Source of the DNA: Argentina anserina
Taxonomy: Eukaryota; Streptophyta; Magnoliopsida; Rosales; Rosaceae
Assembly: GCF_933775445.1 (NCBI RefSeq)
Contig: NC_065877.1
Span: 25,916,001-25,980,000, forward strand
Direction: 5' to 3'
Length of the DNA stretch: 64,000 nucleotides
Part shown: in pieces, positions 1 through 10,167 of the stretch
How the letters are laid out: every line of letters begins with the position of its first letter
How positions within the stretch are numbered: position 1 is the first letter of the stretch
Position numbers and translations under genes: made by a program
Notes under the pieces: model-generated
The model's database searches: none
What the model saw: the letters and a program-made list of their open reading frames with translations, nothing else
Told to the model about the DNA's origin: nothing

Positions 1-1040
1 TCTATCAGAGAATTATAAACAACAGTATCCGGATTGTATCCATTGTTCTGCATATCACTAAAAATCTTAGTAGCCTCCTCTATTCGATAACACCTACAAC
101 ACCCCTGAATAAGAATCCGGTACGTAATCCCATCCGGCTCATGACCAGAGCACTTCAACTCCTCCCACACAGTAACCGCATCATCCACCTTCCCAACCAA
201 ACACAACACATGAATAAGGCTGTTATAAGTAGTTAAATCAGGGTAAACCGAGTCCGAATTCAATTCCTTCATCTCCTTAAACAGACTCAAACTAGTACAT
301 AAATCACCCCAACACCCAAATGCATGAATACATACGTTATAACCCCAAATATCCATCTCAAACCACTCATTCCCCCTAAGCTTATCAAACACTTGCTTAA
401 ACTCAACCTTCATGTCACTCTTCCTAAGACCCACCAGCAGTTCATTACAAGCAACACAACTAGGTACCTGGGAACAAGACCCTGCTTCCAAAAGCCTAAC
501 CAGAATAGACATAGCCAAACCCAGCTGACCCTTCCTAACCAAAGCAACTAAGACAGAGTTGTACATATCACTATTCAGTTCAGCACCCAGTTGTTCCATA
601 ATGTCTAAGATTCCAAGTGCCATGTCAAACTTACCTGCTTTTATAAACGCGTCTAGAACCATCTTGAAGGTTCCGGAATCGACGAGGGGTGTAGTAGCAG
701 TAGTTTGCCTCATGATGCCGAGTAACTCGGGGATTTCGGCGAGAAAGCCGGCGCGGGAAGCGGTGCGGAGGACGTGGGAGAAAGCGAGAGGGGAGTGTTG
801 GATGTTGTGGGTGTGGGAGCACCATTTGAAGAAGTCGAGTTTCTTGGAGGGGTGGAGGGATTGGGAGCGGAGGATACGGAGGATGAGGGAGGAGGAGAGC
901 AGAGGAAGGGGGTGAGGGAGGTTGCGGGTGCCGGATTCGGAGAGACTTTTGGTGATTGAGGCCACCAGGAGGATGTCTCCGAGTTCGGAGGCGGCGGCGG
1001 AGAGGGGCTTGGGTTGGAATAGAGGCCTTCCATGGCGCAT
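1..1040 (-). CDS. Pentatricopeptide repeat (PPR) protein, 3' end outside window
   Basis: An uninterrupted frame of 346 codons runs from ATG at 1040 to the left edge with no stop. It reads as a PPR protein: repeated helix pairs of the type TFKMVLDAFIKAGKFDMALG, YNSVLVALVRKGQLGLAMSI and TYNSLIHVLCLVGKVDDAVTVWEE, spaced about 35 residues apart. PPR proteins bind single-stranded organellar RNA, one repeat per base, and act in editing, splicing or stability. The first 40 or so residues (MRHGRPLFQPKPLSAAASEL) are basic and rich in serine and leucine, compatible with an organelle transit peptide. The start was chosen because it is the first ATG in the repeat frame; another ATG at 1057 lies in a different frame that stops at 710. 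The C-terminal repeats and any editing domain lie outside the window. Family call is firm; which PPR gene this is cannot be said. Confidence 0.9.
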   Translation of the reverse strand, partial: MRHGRPLFQPKPLSAAASELGDILLVASITKSLSESGTRNLPHPLPLLSSSLILRILRSQSLHPSKKLDFFKWCSHTHNIQHSPLAFSHVLRTASRAGFLAEIPELLGIMRQTTATTPLVDSGTFKMVLDAFIKAGKFDMALGILDIMEQLGAELNSDMYNSVLVALVRKGQLGLAMSILVRLLEAGSCSQVPSCVACNELLVGLRKSDMKVEFKQVFDKLRGNEWFEMDIWGYNVCIHAFGCWGDLCTSLSLFKEMKELNSDSVYPDLTTYNSLIHVLCLVGKVDDAVTVWEELKCSGHEPDGITYRILIQGCCRCYRIEEATKIFSDMQNNGYNPDTVVYNSLI

Positions 1041-1663
1041 TGCATTTCCAAGGACATAAAAATTTGAGCTTTCGTTCAGTTCATGAGTAACGGAGACTTA
1101 AAAGACTCCAACTTTGGATGTGGAACAGTGGAAGTACTACCAAATGGTACTTTGGAGTTTGGACTTTGGAGAAATCTATGCATCTCTTTGTGTTCGTCTA
1201 CTCGCTACTCTTGGTTCTTAAAAATAGGTTGTATACATATATTGATCGAGAGAATTATGAGCTATTTTCAGTGATAGCATTAGAAGTTTAGAACGTATGA
1301 TGTTGGGTTTTTTTTAATTTAAATATCTTGTTCGTATTAGTAACAATTTTTAATGTAAATTCAATGGATAGATAATCTAATTTTACAATGAAGTGTAGTA
1401 ATGAAATTTCTATAAATAAATAATATCGGGGGACCGAAAAAAATTATTTTAACGAGATTATTATAAGATAAATTATAAAAAGGTATCATTTCCAACTTAT
1501 ATTAGAAAAATTTCACTACTTATTAATTAATTATAAAAATGTCATCACATTTAAGTAGAAATTAGAAAAAATGTCAACAAAGTTAGAAAAAAAGTCACTT
1601 AAAAAATATTTTATGGACTGTTATTCCCTTTCTCACTTTTTTCTTCTTTAATTCATTCTTTTT
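1041..1663. other. Intergenic, AT-rich
   Basis: Upstream flank of the PPR gene. It becomes strongly AT-rich after about 1290 with many A and T runs. I see no gene, repeat array or clear element end in it. Confidence 0.5.
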
Positions 1664-1900
1664 CTAATTTCGGCAATAACTTTCCCGTCCGGCGATAGAT
1701 TTAGGGTTTGACGAAATTGGTACCGTTAGAAAGATCTCGCTCACCTCTTTCATTTGATATACTACCCACTCCGAATTCACCAACCGTACAAGGCGCAACA
1801 ACCATCGCAAAGGGTTGACGCCATCAATGGCGGTGCTCCAAGTAATTCCGGCGAAACTGAAGCTCAAGGTTCATTTATTCTAGCTATTCTCTTCATTCTG
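1664..1900. other. Unassigned GC-shifted segment, possible exon or repeat fragment
   Basis: This stretch is more GC-rich and codon-like than its AT-rich surroundings. The minus strand has a 67-residue frame (1664-1867). The plus strand has an ATG at 1827 followed by a short frame (MAVLQVIPAKLKLK) that could end at a splice donor near 1868. I do not recognise either product. It sits directly before the TGTCAC minisatellite, so it could also be part of a dispersed repeat. A real gene is not supported. Confidence 0.25.
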
Positions 1901-1967
1901 AGCATATTTATACAAATCTAATTTGAATTTTAACAAAATTTCGCATATTTCCACATTTTTTCTCGGG

Positions 1968-2334
1968 ATGTCACACATACTACCATAATCACTCTCACAG
2001 ACACTGTCACACTACTTCTTACATTAACTGTCACACCTCCTGTCACAACCGCTATCACACCCACTGTCACATAAGCTGTCACACTATCTATTTACACTAA
2101 CTGTCACACCCACTGTCACACCTACTGTCACAATCACTGTCACACACATTACCCATGTCACAACCCCTGTCACACTACCTATCACAACTCCTGTTACACT
2201 ACCTGTCACAACCCCTGTCACAACTTCTATCACACTACCTGTCATAACCACTATCACACCCCCTGTCACAACCCCTGTCACACTACCTTTCACAACCCCT
2301 ATCACACTACCTGTCACAATTCTGGTGACACTCC
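1968..2334. repeat. TGTCAC minisatellite, about 12-bp unit
   Basis: Some thirty degenerate copies of a 12-bp unit, alternating CTGTCACAACCC and CTGTCACACTAC, fill about 365 bp. The unit length is a multiple of three, so the minus strand stays open as a valine-threonine-glycine repeat (2084-2317). That frame is a by-product of the repeat. The array ends exactly where the AAA-ATPase fragment begins. Confidence 0.85.
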
Positions 2335-2336
2335 AA

Positions 2337-2890
2337 TCAGAGGGAAAATATCACAAATATAGTTCATGGCTCTTTGGAGATGCCTATGCAGACATGGTGC
2401 AACAACTGAAGACAATGGCCTAGAGTGAACAACAACACCTCTGTGAGCAGGGGTGATTGTTGACATGGCCTCAATGAAGTGGTACTTTTCAACCCTTACT
2501 GAATCAACATCAGTTACAAATTTATCATCATTTGTGTAGACTTGAGGATATTTTCACGAAAAGCACGTATGGTAGCTTCGGTGCAAAAAGCCTTTAAATT
2601 AGCACCACAATATCTAACATAGCTAGCCGCAAGCTCTGATTTTAACTCATGTGAAGGAGGATGCTTCCATTTCCGACTGTGGATGTCTAAAATTTCAGCT
2701 CGGGCCTCACAACTGGGCAAAAAAAAGTTGAATTCACGATCAAACCTATAAGGGCGCCACAAAGTTCCATCAATTGCAGCAATTCGATTGGTTGCTCCGA
2801 TCAAAACCACTTGTCCACAGGAATTAAGACCATCTATCAGAGCAAGCAAAGTAGACAATGGAATTGTGAATTTGCTCTTGTTGCTGGATC
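2337..2890 (-). pseudogene. AAA-ATPase (ATAD2/CDC48-like) pseudogene fragment
   Basis: The minus strand encodes part of a AAA+ module: a Walker-B-distal helix (STLLALIDGL), sensor-1 region VVLIGATNR, an arginine-finger-like RPYRFDREF, and the C-terminal helical subdomain (SELAASYVRYCGANLKAFC). This resembles the plant ATAD2-type bromodomain/AAA ATPase family. Only about 180 codons of a protein normally over 1,000 residues are present. The frame is broken twice: near 2855 it shifts before the STLLAL segment, and near 2545 it shifts again, with homology (KYHFIEAMSTITPAHRG) continuing in another frame to about 2340. Conserved glycines are replaced (RPG to RPY). There is no Walker A. It is a dead fragment; homology stops abruptly at both ends. 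Confidence 0.8.
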
Positions 2891-2904
2891 AAAACCACTT
2901 GTCC

Positions 2905-3785
2905 GATTCATCTCGCTCCACACTTTTCTCGTCGTTGTCGCCGAGGCCTACATCTGCCTTGGTTTTTTATTTTGAAAATGCAGTGGCATCATGTAATTTT
3001 AATAAACTTCATGGGCAACGGTCTAAGCGTTTTTTAAAATAGATTTTTTTCCAAGTTTCTCTCCAGTCTCTATTATATAGAGATTGCTTAACAGTCTAGT
3101 ACCCATTTTCTTGACATCATGTAGTAGGGGAGACAACATGTAGTGATCCGAAGATGAGTTGTGCCTAATGGTTCCAGCATACATTTCTAAGCTTCTTTTC
3201 CAATAATTCAACTTGGGGGATACCCAGAAAAGGAATACAAATTTAATGACTTTGAGTTAGATTGGATTTTGTTTAGCATGTCAAACCCAAATAGGTTAAC
3301 GTCTAATTCATAAACCTCCCTTGCTTGTTGGTTTGTCACTTTGTCTTGGTTTTCTTAGGTAATCAATGTAATGGTCAGCTAATTCTTGGAACTCATAATT
3401 TTGAAGAAGACTAAACAAATGGTACTCTATGAATTTAGGTTTTCAGGGCAAGGAAATGTGTTCATTTGAGTTTAAGACACTTCAACTTGACGTGAAAACT
3501 TGTGATGGAGTTGAAGGTTGCCTCTAAGACTAGACATTGATAGTTTCACAAGTTTTTCCTATTGCCAGCCTTATCATTTGCATTTTAAGTTTCCCTTCCC
3601 AATTATCAATCGCATACATAAAACTTATCAGAAGTCCAGAACACCTTTATATAGTATGAACTATGAACAAGGCCAAGACAAAACGAAATCCATATCATAC
3701 CTGTCTGTTTCTCTCTGGTTCGAATACTTGCTAAAAGGCTACAGCTTTTTGGTTTTGTTTTTGTTCGGAGTGAAGGTTTTGAGTT
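2905..3785. other. Intergenic upstream of the PLD gene
   Basis: No gene recognised. Short frames on both strands lack family features. The last 200 bp before 3786 would hold the PLD promoter and 5' UTR; no confident TATA box is visible. Confidence 0.4.
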
Positions 3786-6442
3786 ATGGAGGGAAAAGTA
3801 CAAAGATTTCTGCATGGAACACTTGAAGCTACCATCTTCCATGCCACACCTTACATACCACCACCATTTCCCTTCAGTGTAAGTAGTAACTGAACTATGA
3901 ATCAGGAATATCGAAGCAAATGATTTTGATCAAAGTCGAATAATTAACATTTGATTTTGGTCTAGCTAACAAAAACTTGTGTAAATGTTTTGTGTTCTGC
4001 AGTGTGTATTTGGAAATGGGAAGCCAGCGTATGTGACCATCAAGATAGACAACAAGAAAGTAGCAAGGACAACCCATGAACGCGACCGCGTTTGGAATCA
4101 AACCTTTCAGATCCTATGTGCTCATTCATCAGATTCAACCATTACTATTACACTGAAAACAAAATGCACCATCTTGGGGAAATTTCAAATCCATGCTCAT
4201 CAGATACTAAGTGAAGCAAGCTTCATTAATGGTAATCTCCCTCTCCTAATCGAAAGTGGGAAGACGAATCCAGAACTCAAGCTTCGTTTCATGTTATGGT
4301 TTAAGCCTGCTGAACTAGAACCAAGTTGGGGGAAAATGATTAGTTATGGAGAATTCCAAGGGCTGAGGAATGCATCATTTCCACAGAGATCCAATAGTCA
4401 TGTCACTCTTTATCAAGATGCTCACCATTGCTCAAGTTTCAAGCCTTCGCCGGAGCTTTGTGGGACTCCAAGAAGACTATGGGAGGATGTGTACAAAGCT
4501 ATTGAGGGTGCGGAGCATTTGATCTACATTGCAGGCTGGTCTTTCAATCCAAAAATGGTCCTGGTAAATGAGCTTGCAAAACTACTATCCCTTGGCTATA
4601 AAAGAGTATCGTTTGTTTTGTTTTTGGAACCTAATTGTCTGATCTTAACCAGGTCAGGGATCCTCAAACAGAAATCCCACATGCAAGAGGAGTGAAGCTT
4701 GGTGAACTATTAAAACAGAAAGCTGAGGAGGGCGTCGCCGTGAGAATTATGATTTGGGATGATGAAACATCTTTACCTCTTATCAAGAACGAAGGAATCA
4801 TGAAAACACACGATGAAGATGCACTAGCCTACTTTTCACACACCAAAGTTATATGCAAATTGTGCCCAAGGTTGCACAATAAGTTTCCCACAATCTTTAC
4901 TCATCATCAAAAAACCATAACATTAGACACTAAATGTAGCATTAGTCCAAGAGAAAGAGAAATTATGAGCTTCATTGGTGGGGTGGATCTATGTGACGGG
5001 CGCTACGACACCGAGCAACATTCATTGTTCCACACACTCAACACAGAAGCTCATTGCAACGATTTCTACCAGACGAACATTGCAGGGTCTAGCCTTCAGA
5101 AAGGAGGGCCAAGAACGCCATGGCACGATGCTCATGCTTGTATAACCGGGGAGGCTGCTTGGGATGTGCTAACGAATTTTGAGCAACGCTGGACTAAACA
5201 ATGTGATCCTTCTGTATTGGTTCCTGCTAGTACCTTAGCAAGCATGATTCGGCAGACTTACGCAAGTAAGCCCTCAGAAAGAGGTTGGAATGTTCAAGTT
5301 CTTAGATCAATAGACCACGTTTCAGCATCCCAATTGTTTCGAAACTTTACTGTGGAGCAAAGCATTCACGAGGCGTACGTCAAAGCAATTAGGGGTGCTG
5401 ATAGGTTTATATACATTGAGAACCAATATTTCATAGGAGGGTGTCATTTGTGGGAGAGAGACCAACATTGTGGATGTAGAAACTTGATCCCAATTGAGAT
5501 TGCACTCAAGGTGGTCAATAAGATAAAAGCAAAGGAGAGGTTTGGGGTGTACATAGTAATACCAATGTGGCCTGAGGGTCTACCTGAGAGTGAGCCAGTT
5601 CAGGATATACTTCATTTCACTAGAGAAACAATGTCAATGATGTACAAGTTGATTGGAGAAGCTATAAAAGAAACTGGGACTCAGGAGCACCCAAAAGACT
5701 ACTTGAACTTCTATTGCCTTGCCAATAGAGAAGTAGAGACCCAAGGAGACTATGTTCCTCCACATTCTCCACATAGGGGAACACAGTACTGGAATGCACA
5801 GAAGCATATGAGGTTCATGGTTTATGTTCACTCAAAGCTCATGATTGGTATGTGTCTCAACTTTAAAAACTAACTTTCATTTTGGTGGTTTATGTTCACT
5901 CAAAGCTCATGACTGTAGATATATCCAATGTAGTATCTCATCTAATGTAGTTTCTCTCTATTTTGGTGTCTTCTCTTCTATCAGTGGACGATGGATACCT
6001 GATCATAGGATCTGCAAACATAAACCAAAGATCAATGGATGGCAAACGCGACACCGAGATCGCCATCGGTTGCTACCAGGCAATCAAAGACGGCGATCAT
6101 GACAGCAAGACTATAAGCAGGATGAGCTCTACAGGGGACATTGGAGCATACCGAATGTCATTATGGTACGAGCACACGGGCCGTGCTGAAGAGTTGTATA
6201 AACACCCTGAGAGCTTAGAATGCGTGAAAACGTTGCGCCACATCGGAGACCAGATGTGGAAGACTTACAGCGGCGAAGAAGTGGTTGACATGGAAGGTGT
6301 TCACCTTGTGACATACCCTATGAGTGTAACAGAGGATGGCGTTGTTGAGGAACTTGTGGAAGGAGGCGGTCATTTTCCAGATACAAAGATTTTGGTAAGG
6401 GGCAAGAGATCAAAAGTTTTACGGCCAATATTTACTACCTAA
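3786..6442 (+). CDS. PLDALPHA4: Phospholipase D alpha4 / epsilon
   Basis: Hydrolyses membrane phospholipids to phosphatidic acid. Exons 3786-3878, 4003-4563, 4653-5847 and 5985-6442 join in frame to 768 aa, close to the about 760 aa of Arabidopsis PLD alpha4 (PLD epsilon). All three introns are GT-AG. An N-terminal C2 domain (about residues 8-150) is followed by two HKD catalytic motifs: H303-K305-D310 (HHQKTITLD) and H611-K613-D618 (HSKLMIVD, split by intron 3), the second followed by GSANINQRS. The C-terminus KRSKVLRPIFTT matches the family end. The epsilon form is known as a plasma-membrane enzyme acting in nitrogen and growth responses. All motifs are intact, so it looks functional. Intron 3 holds a 26-bp copy of the end of exon 3. 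Orthology to the epsilon branch rests on the short C2 start (HGTLEATIFHATPY) and overall similarity. Confidence 0.93.
5887..5912 (+). repeat. Exon-3-end duplicate inside PLD intron 3
   Basis: These 26 bases are identical to 5819-5844, the part of exon 3 coding the start of the second HKD motif, 68 bp downstream. The copy is inside the intron and lacks the following splice donor context. Confidence 0.9.
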
Positions 6443-7768
6443 GTCGCGCTATAATTTGCTGACTCAATACACTGGCAGCTAACAGTGTGGTAAAAAATTT
6501 ACGTTTTGGTCAAGTTAGTTGATGTAACAAGTAATTCCTTTTTAACCTTAACTTAGTTAAGGAGAAACACCAACATGGCGACATCAGAAGTGTGTTAATT
6601 TTCATGAACAGTTTGATGTAAATGTGATTCTTTTATCTTTTCCTTAATTTCCAAAAATTCTTCGAGTTTCAACTAGAATCCCTTCTACAATTGGTGCAAT
6701 TTTTTTACACCATTTGAAGGCAGCTAGGTAAAAACTGCTATATTCTACATTATTTTTGTAGTAAGAGTGGAAGTGAAAAATAATCAAACTTTTTAGTGAT
6801 CGAAATTCGTTTGAGTTTATGTGTATGCACTTATGTATCTAAGCCTAGCTTGATTGTCTCCCAAGTTACTATTTTAGGCAAGGAGTAAAATGGTCAGCTA
6901 CGCATAGTATTAGACTGAAAAATGCCAATATAAAGTCTTTGAGAAAAATCTTCTTCATTTTGTTCTCTCTTATTCAAATCATACTGTTGCTCACAATAAT
7001 GGATCACAGGACGAAATATTCAATTATAATTACGTCGTTTAGTCTCAATTATTCAAATGCTTACTCATGCATTGTGGTCTGTGAATCTGTTACACATAAT
7101 TATCCCCAAAGAATAGTTTACAGAAGTACTTTCTTCTTCAAAAATATTATTATCCATCGATAGTGACTTGTGTGTCGTTCACATCCACTACCAAACATGG
7201 CACATTACATAATAGAGAACATGAAACTCATGCTAAAGTTCTAATCGACTAGGAGCCCACAAGAAATGCTTCTTTGAATTAAACATTGCAACCTCAACTT
7301 ATCCTAATGTTTCTTTTCCGTAACCTAAATATTAGAAGCATGAAATTTCATAAGTTGGACTCCGAGATTAAGGTCCATAGTGTTTCTTGAAGAAAGTAAT
7401 CAATATCTAGATTTGTTTACCGAAACCAAATTACATTATTAAATTAGTAAAACCAATCTAAATCAAAATTTCATAAAACAAAATCGAATTCTTAACTGGA
7501 CATGCAAATGCTCTCGATAGACATAGGCACTCGAGTCTCTTCTTTTGTCTCAGGAAGCTGCCTTAAATTTCGACTATTTGTAGCGGAGTGCTCAATTTTT
7601 TTGCAAAAACAAAAAAAACAAAATTATTGAATTAAATTTAATAAAATACGTAGACATATAAAAAATGAAAATCATCAACCAATAATTCCCTCCCTCCCTC
7701 CTTTCTCCAGTCCTATCTTCCATTGGAGCTTTACAAGCTGCAGGTTGATCTAGAGCTTCAATTCTCTA
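6443..7768. other. Intergenic, PLD 3' flank to CBL10 5' UTR
   Basis: No gene recognised; the frame at 6939-7163 has no family features and AT-rich composition. The pyrimidine-rich stretch at about 7688-7720 (repeated TCCC) is typical of a plant 5' UTR and probably belongs to the CBL10-like gene. Confidence 0.4.
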
Positions 7769-9777
7769 ATGACAACGACGACAAACACCAACGAGAGACA
7801 GCGAGCTCTTCTCCTCCGCGATCTTCTGTTGCGCCGCAACCATGGCATCCATCTCGGCTTTCTGGTAAACTCATACTGGCTTCTCTAACATTCCCCTCCA
7901 ATATTCGAGTCAAAAATTTAAACCATGAATGTTTTGATTTGGAAATGACAGGATTCAAGCTCGAGCTCGCTCCGAATCGGCGAGAAGCTCTGCGCCATGT
8001 GCATACCGGTGGTTGGTCTCATAGAGGCTTTCGTCTTCAGCTTAGCTGGTTGCTTCCAGCACCACCCTCCACGTCATCTCACCCACGACGACGTCGTTCG
8101 CCTCGCCGCCGCCTCCCCATGTTCGTCTAAGTCTTTGAAACTCAATTCATTGTTTTTGTTTTTGGTTTGTTTAGATGTGATGGATTGTTTGTTAGCATTG
8201 GCTGAATATTTCAGTGTGTTATTATGACAGTCAGTGTGAATGAGGTGGAAGCTTTGCGAGAATTATTTAACAAGTTGAGTAGTTCGATTCTCGATGATGG
8301 GTTGATTCATAAGGTTAGAATAAGATTTCAGTGTGTGTTTATGGGACAATGTTAGTTTTTTTCTTTCTAGAATTAGTATTCATGTTTATGATTGTAATCT
8401 GGTTGTGAGTTGTTTGTTTTTAGGAGGAGCTTAGGTTGGCTCTGTTCAATACTCAAGTGGGCGAAAATCTTTTCCTTGATAGGGTAAGTCCATTGCAAAA
8501 TTTGTGCCTGACTTTACATTGAATCGATTGATTTATGAATGTTGAATCCTTTCTTTGACATTATAGCTCATCCTGGTTGCTATAAAGTTATAACCTTGTA
8601 AAATAGCTTTGTTTTCGTTGTGTTTTCTTTCTCCTTTCCTTTCTTTCTCAAATTTATGTTTTGAAGGTCTAATGGGATCTGGAGATATTCTAGTTTGCGG
8701 ATTTAGGATATGTACTGCTGATGTAGTCTGCACAAATCCTCTTTGTAGATACTTAAAGTTATAGCCTTTATGCAACACAACAGCCTTCTCTTTATTGCTG
8801 GATTTTTGTTTACTTAATTGAAATCGGATTTAGAAATATTCATTAGCTGTAATGCCAGATGTATATGATCAATGTGAGTAATCTCCACCAATAATTCAGC
8901 TCCATATGTGCTACATGGGTGACCATGGATGTGAACTTAGACATAATTTGTTTCTTTTCAATGTTTTGTGACTCAATGGGGGCCGCAGGTATTTGATGTT
9001 TTTGATGAAAAGAAAAATGGAGTCATTGAATTTGAGGAGTTTATCCATGCATTAAGTGTATTTCATCCCTGCACTCCTCTTGAACAGAAGATTGACTGTA
9101 AGTACTCTATAGGCCAACTTCATTTAGCATAACTTTACATTGAAAGATTTGATGAAAATTTAAATATATTCTGGGGTGTAGTTGCGTTCAGATTGTATGA
9201 TTTGAGACAGACAGGATATATTGAGCGTGAAGAAGTGAGTTTTTCCTTGATATGATACGTTCTTGTCCTCATTTTACACAGTATTAATTTATAAATTGCA
9301 TTCTTTATCCATTTTTCTAATTTTATTTGTAGGTTAGAGAAATGGTAGTCGCCACTTTGCTGGAATCCGGAATACAAGTGCCAGATGAAACTCTTGAAGC
9401 TATTGTGGACAAGGCAAGCTTCATGGGTACTCAAAAGTTTTTTTTTTTTTGAATGGTAGTGAAACTTCTCCTGAATTTTCAGAGGCATCTTTCTCTGTCC
9501 AGACATTCGAAGATGCTGATGCCGATAAGGATGATAAAATTAGCAATGATGAATGGAAGGCTTATGCATTCCAGCACCCTACACTCCTAAAAAACATGAC
9601 ACTTCCACATTTAAAGTACCTTCCTTGATCCCTTTTCTTTGCAATTTACTCGGTATATCATTGCTTCATACTTTATCCATTCAGAATCTATTGGCACATA
9701 ACTCCATGTATTTCTATTCCAGGGACATCACCACAGTGTTCCCAAGTTTTATTTTTAACACTGAAGTCGAGGACTGA
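7769..9777 (+). CDS. CBL10: Calcineurin B-like calcium sensor, CBL10 type
   Basis: EF-hand calcium sensor that recruits CIPK kinases to membranes; CBL10 acts in salt tolerance at the plasma membrane and tonoplast. Exons 7769-7864, 7952-8120, 8231-8313, 8424-8483, 8989-9097, 9182-9234, 9333-9413, 9503-9615 and 9723-9777 join in frame to 272 aa (Arabidopsis CBL10 is 256). Distinctive features: a hydrophobic N-terminal helix ([18 protein letters not shown]) instead of a myristoylation site; the CBL-type first EF-hand ([20 protein letters not shown]); EF-hands at [27 protein letters not shown] and [15 protein letters not shown]; and the C-terminal FPSF motif whose serine is the known CIPK phosphosite. 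EF4 has Asp where Gly is usual at loop position 6. Intron 7 is GC-AG. The first 32 codons ([12 protein letters not shown]...) are the weakest part; exon 1 could instead be mostly UTR with a start elsewhere. Confidence 0.9.
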
Positions 9778-10001
9778 AATGCTGGCAAGTTCGGCTATGC
9801 CTGTGGTTACATCTTGGATGCTGAAATCAAATTCTGTGTCGCATTGTTTTGTAGTAGTTCTGTTTGAGCTACTAAAAGTGCCGTATTGACCTGATTATAC
9901 TGCATTGAAGGTTCTGCGGTACACCAGCTGGAGAGGCAATTTTGAGATTGAGCAAGTGCAATCCAGCGACAACCTTAGCAAGTTAAAAAAAGACTTCATC
10001 T
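9778..10001 (+). other. CBL10 3' flank interrupted by Copia element 1
   Basis: Probable 3' UTR or immediate downstream DNA of the CBL10-like gene. It ends in the 5-bp target duplication CATCT (9997-10001), repeated at 15552-15556 on the far side of the Copia element. Confidence 0.6.
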
Positions 10002-10160
10002 AGTGGAATTCAACAGCTAATTGCTTCAATGATTCACTTAGAGATTATACTTCAATATATAGGCTAATTCTAGCACTATTCTACCTACTCACTTCCACTA
10101 ATTTCCACTAACTATTCCACTAATTTCTACAAATCATTCCCATCTCCACTAACTCTGACA
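10002..10160 (-). repeat. 3' LTR of Copia 1
   Basis: 159 bp, begins TGTCAG and ends CCACT on the minus strand. One mismatch to the other LTR (10043, in CTTAGAG versus CTTACAG). Contains a TATATA-like box near 10056. Confidence 0.93.
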
Positions 10161-10167
10161 CTCCCCC

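Noticed and set aside
2084..2317. Valine-threonine-glycine repeat protein on the minus strand.
   Set aside because: It is a translation of the 12-bp minisatellite; the unit is a multiple of three, so any frame stays open.
6939..7163. 75-codon frame after PLD.
   Set aside because: Composition matches the AT-rich flank and no conserved features are present.
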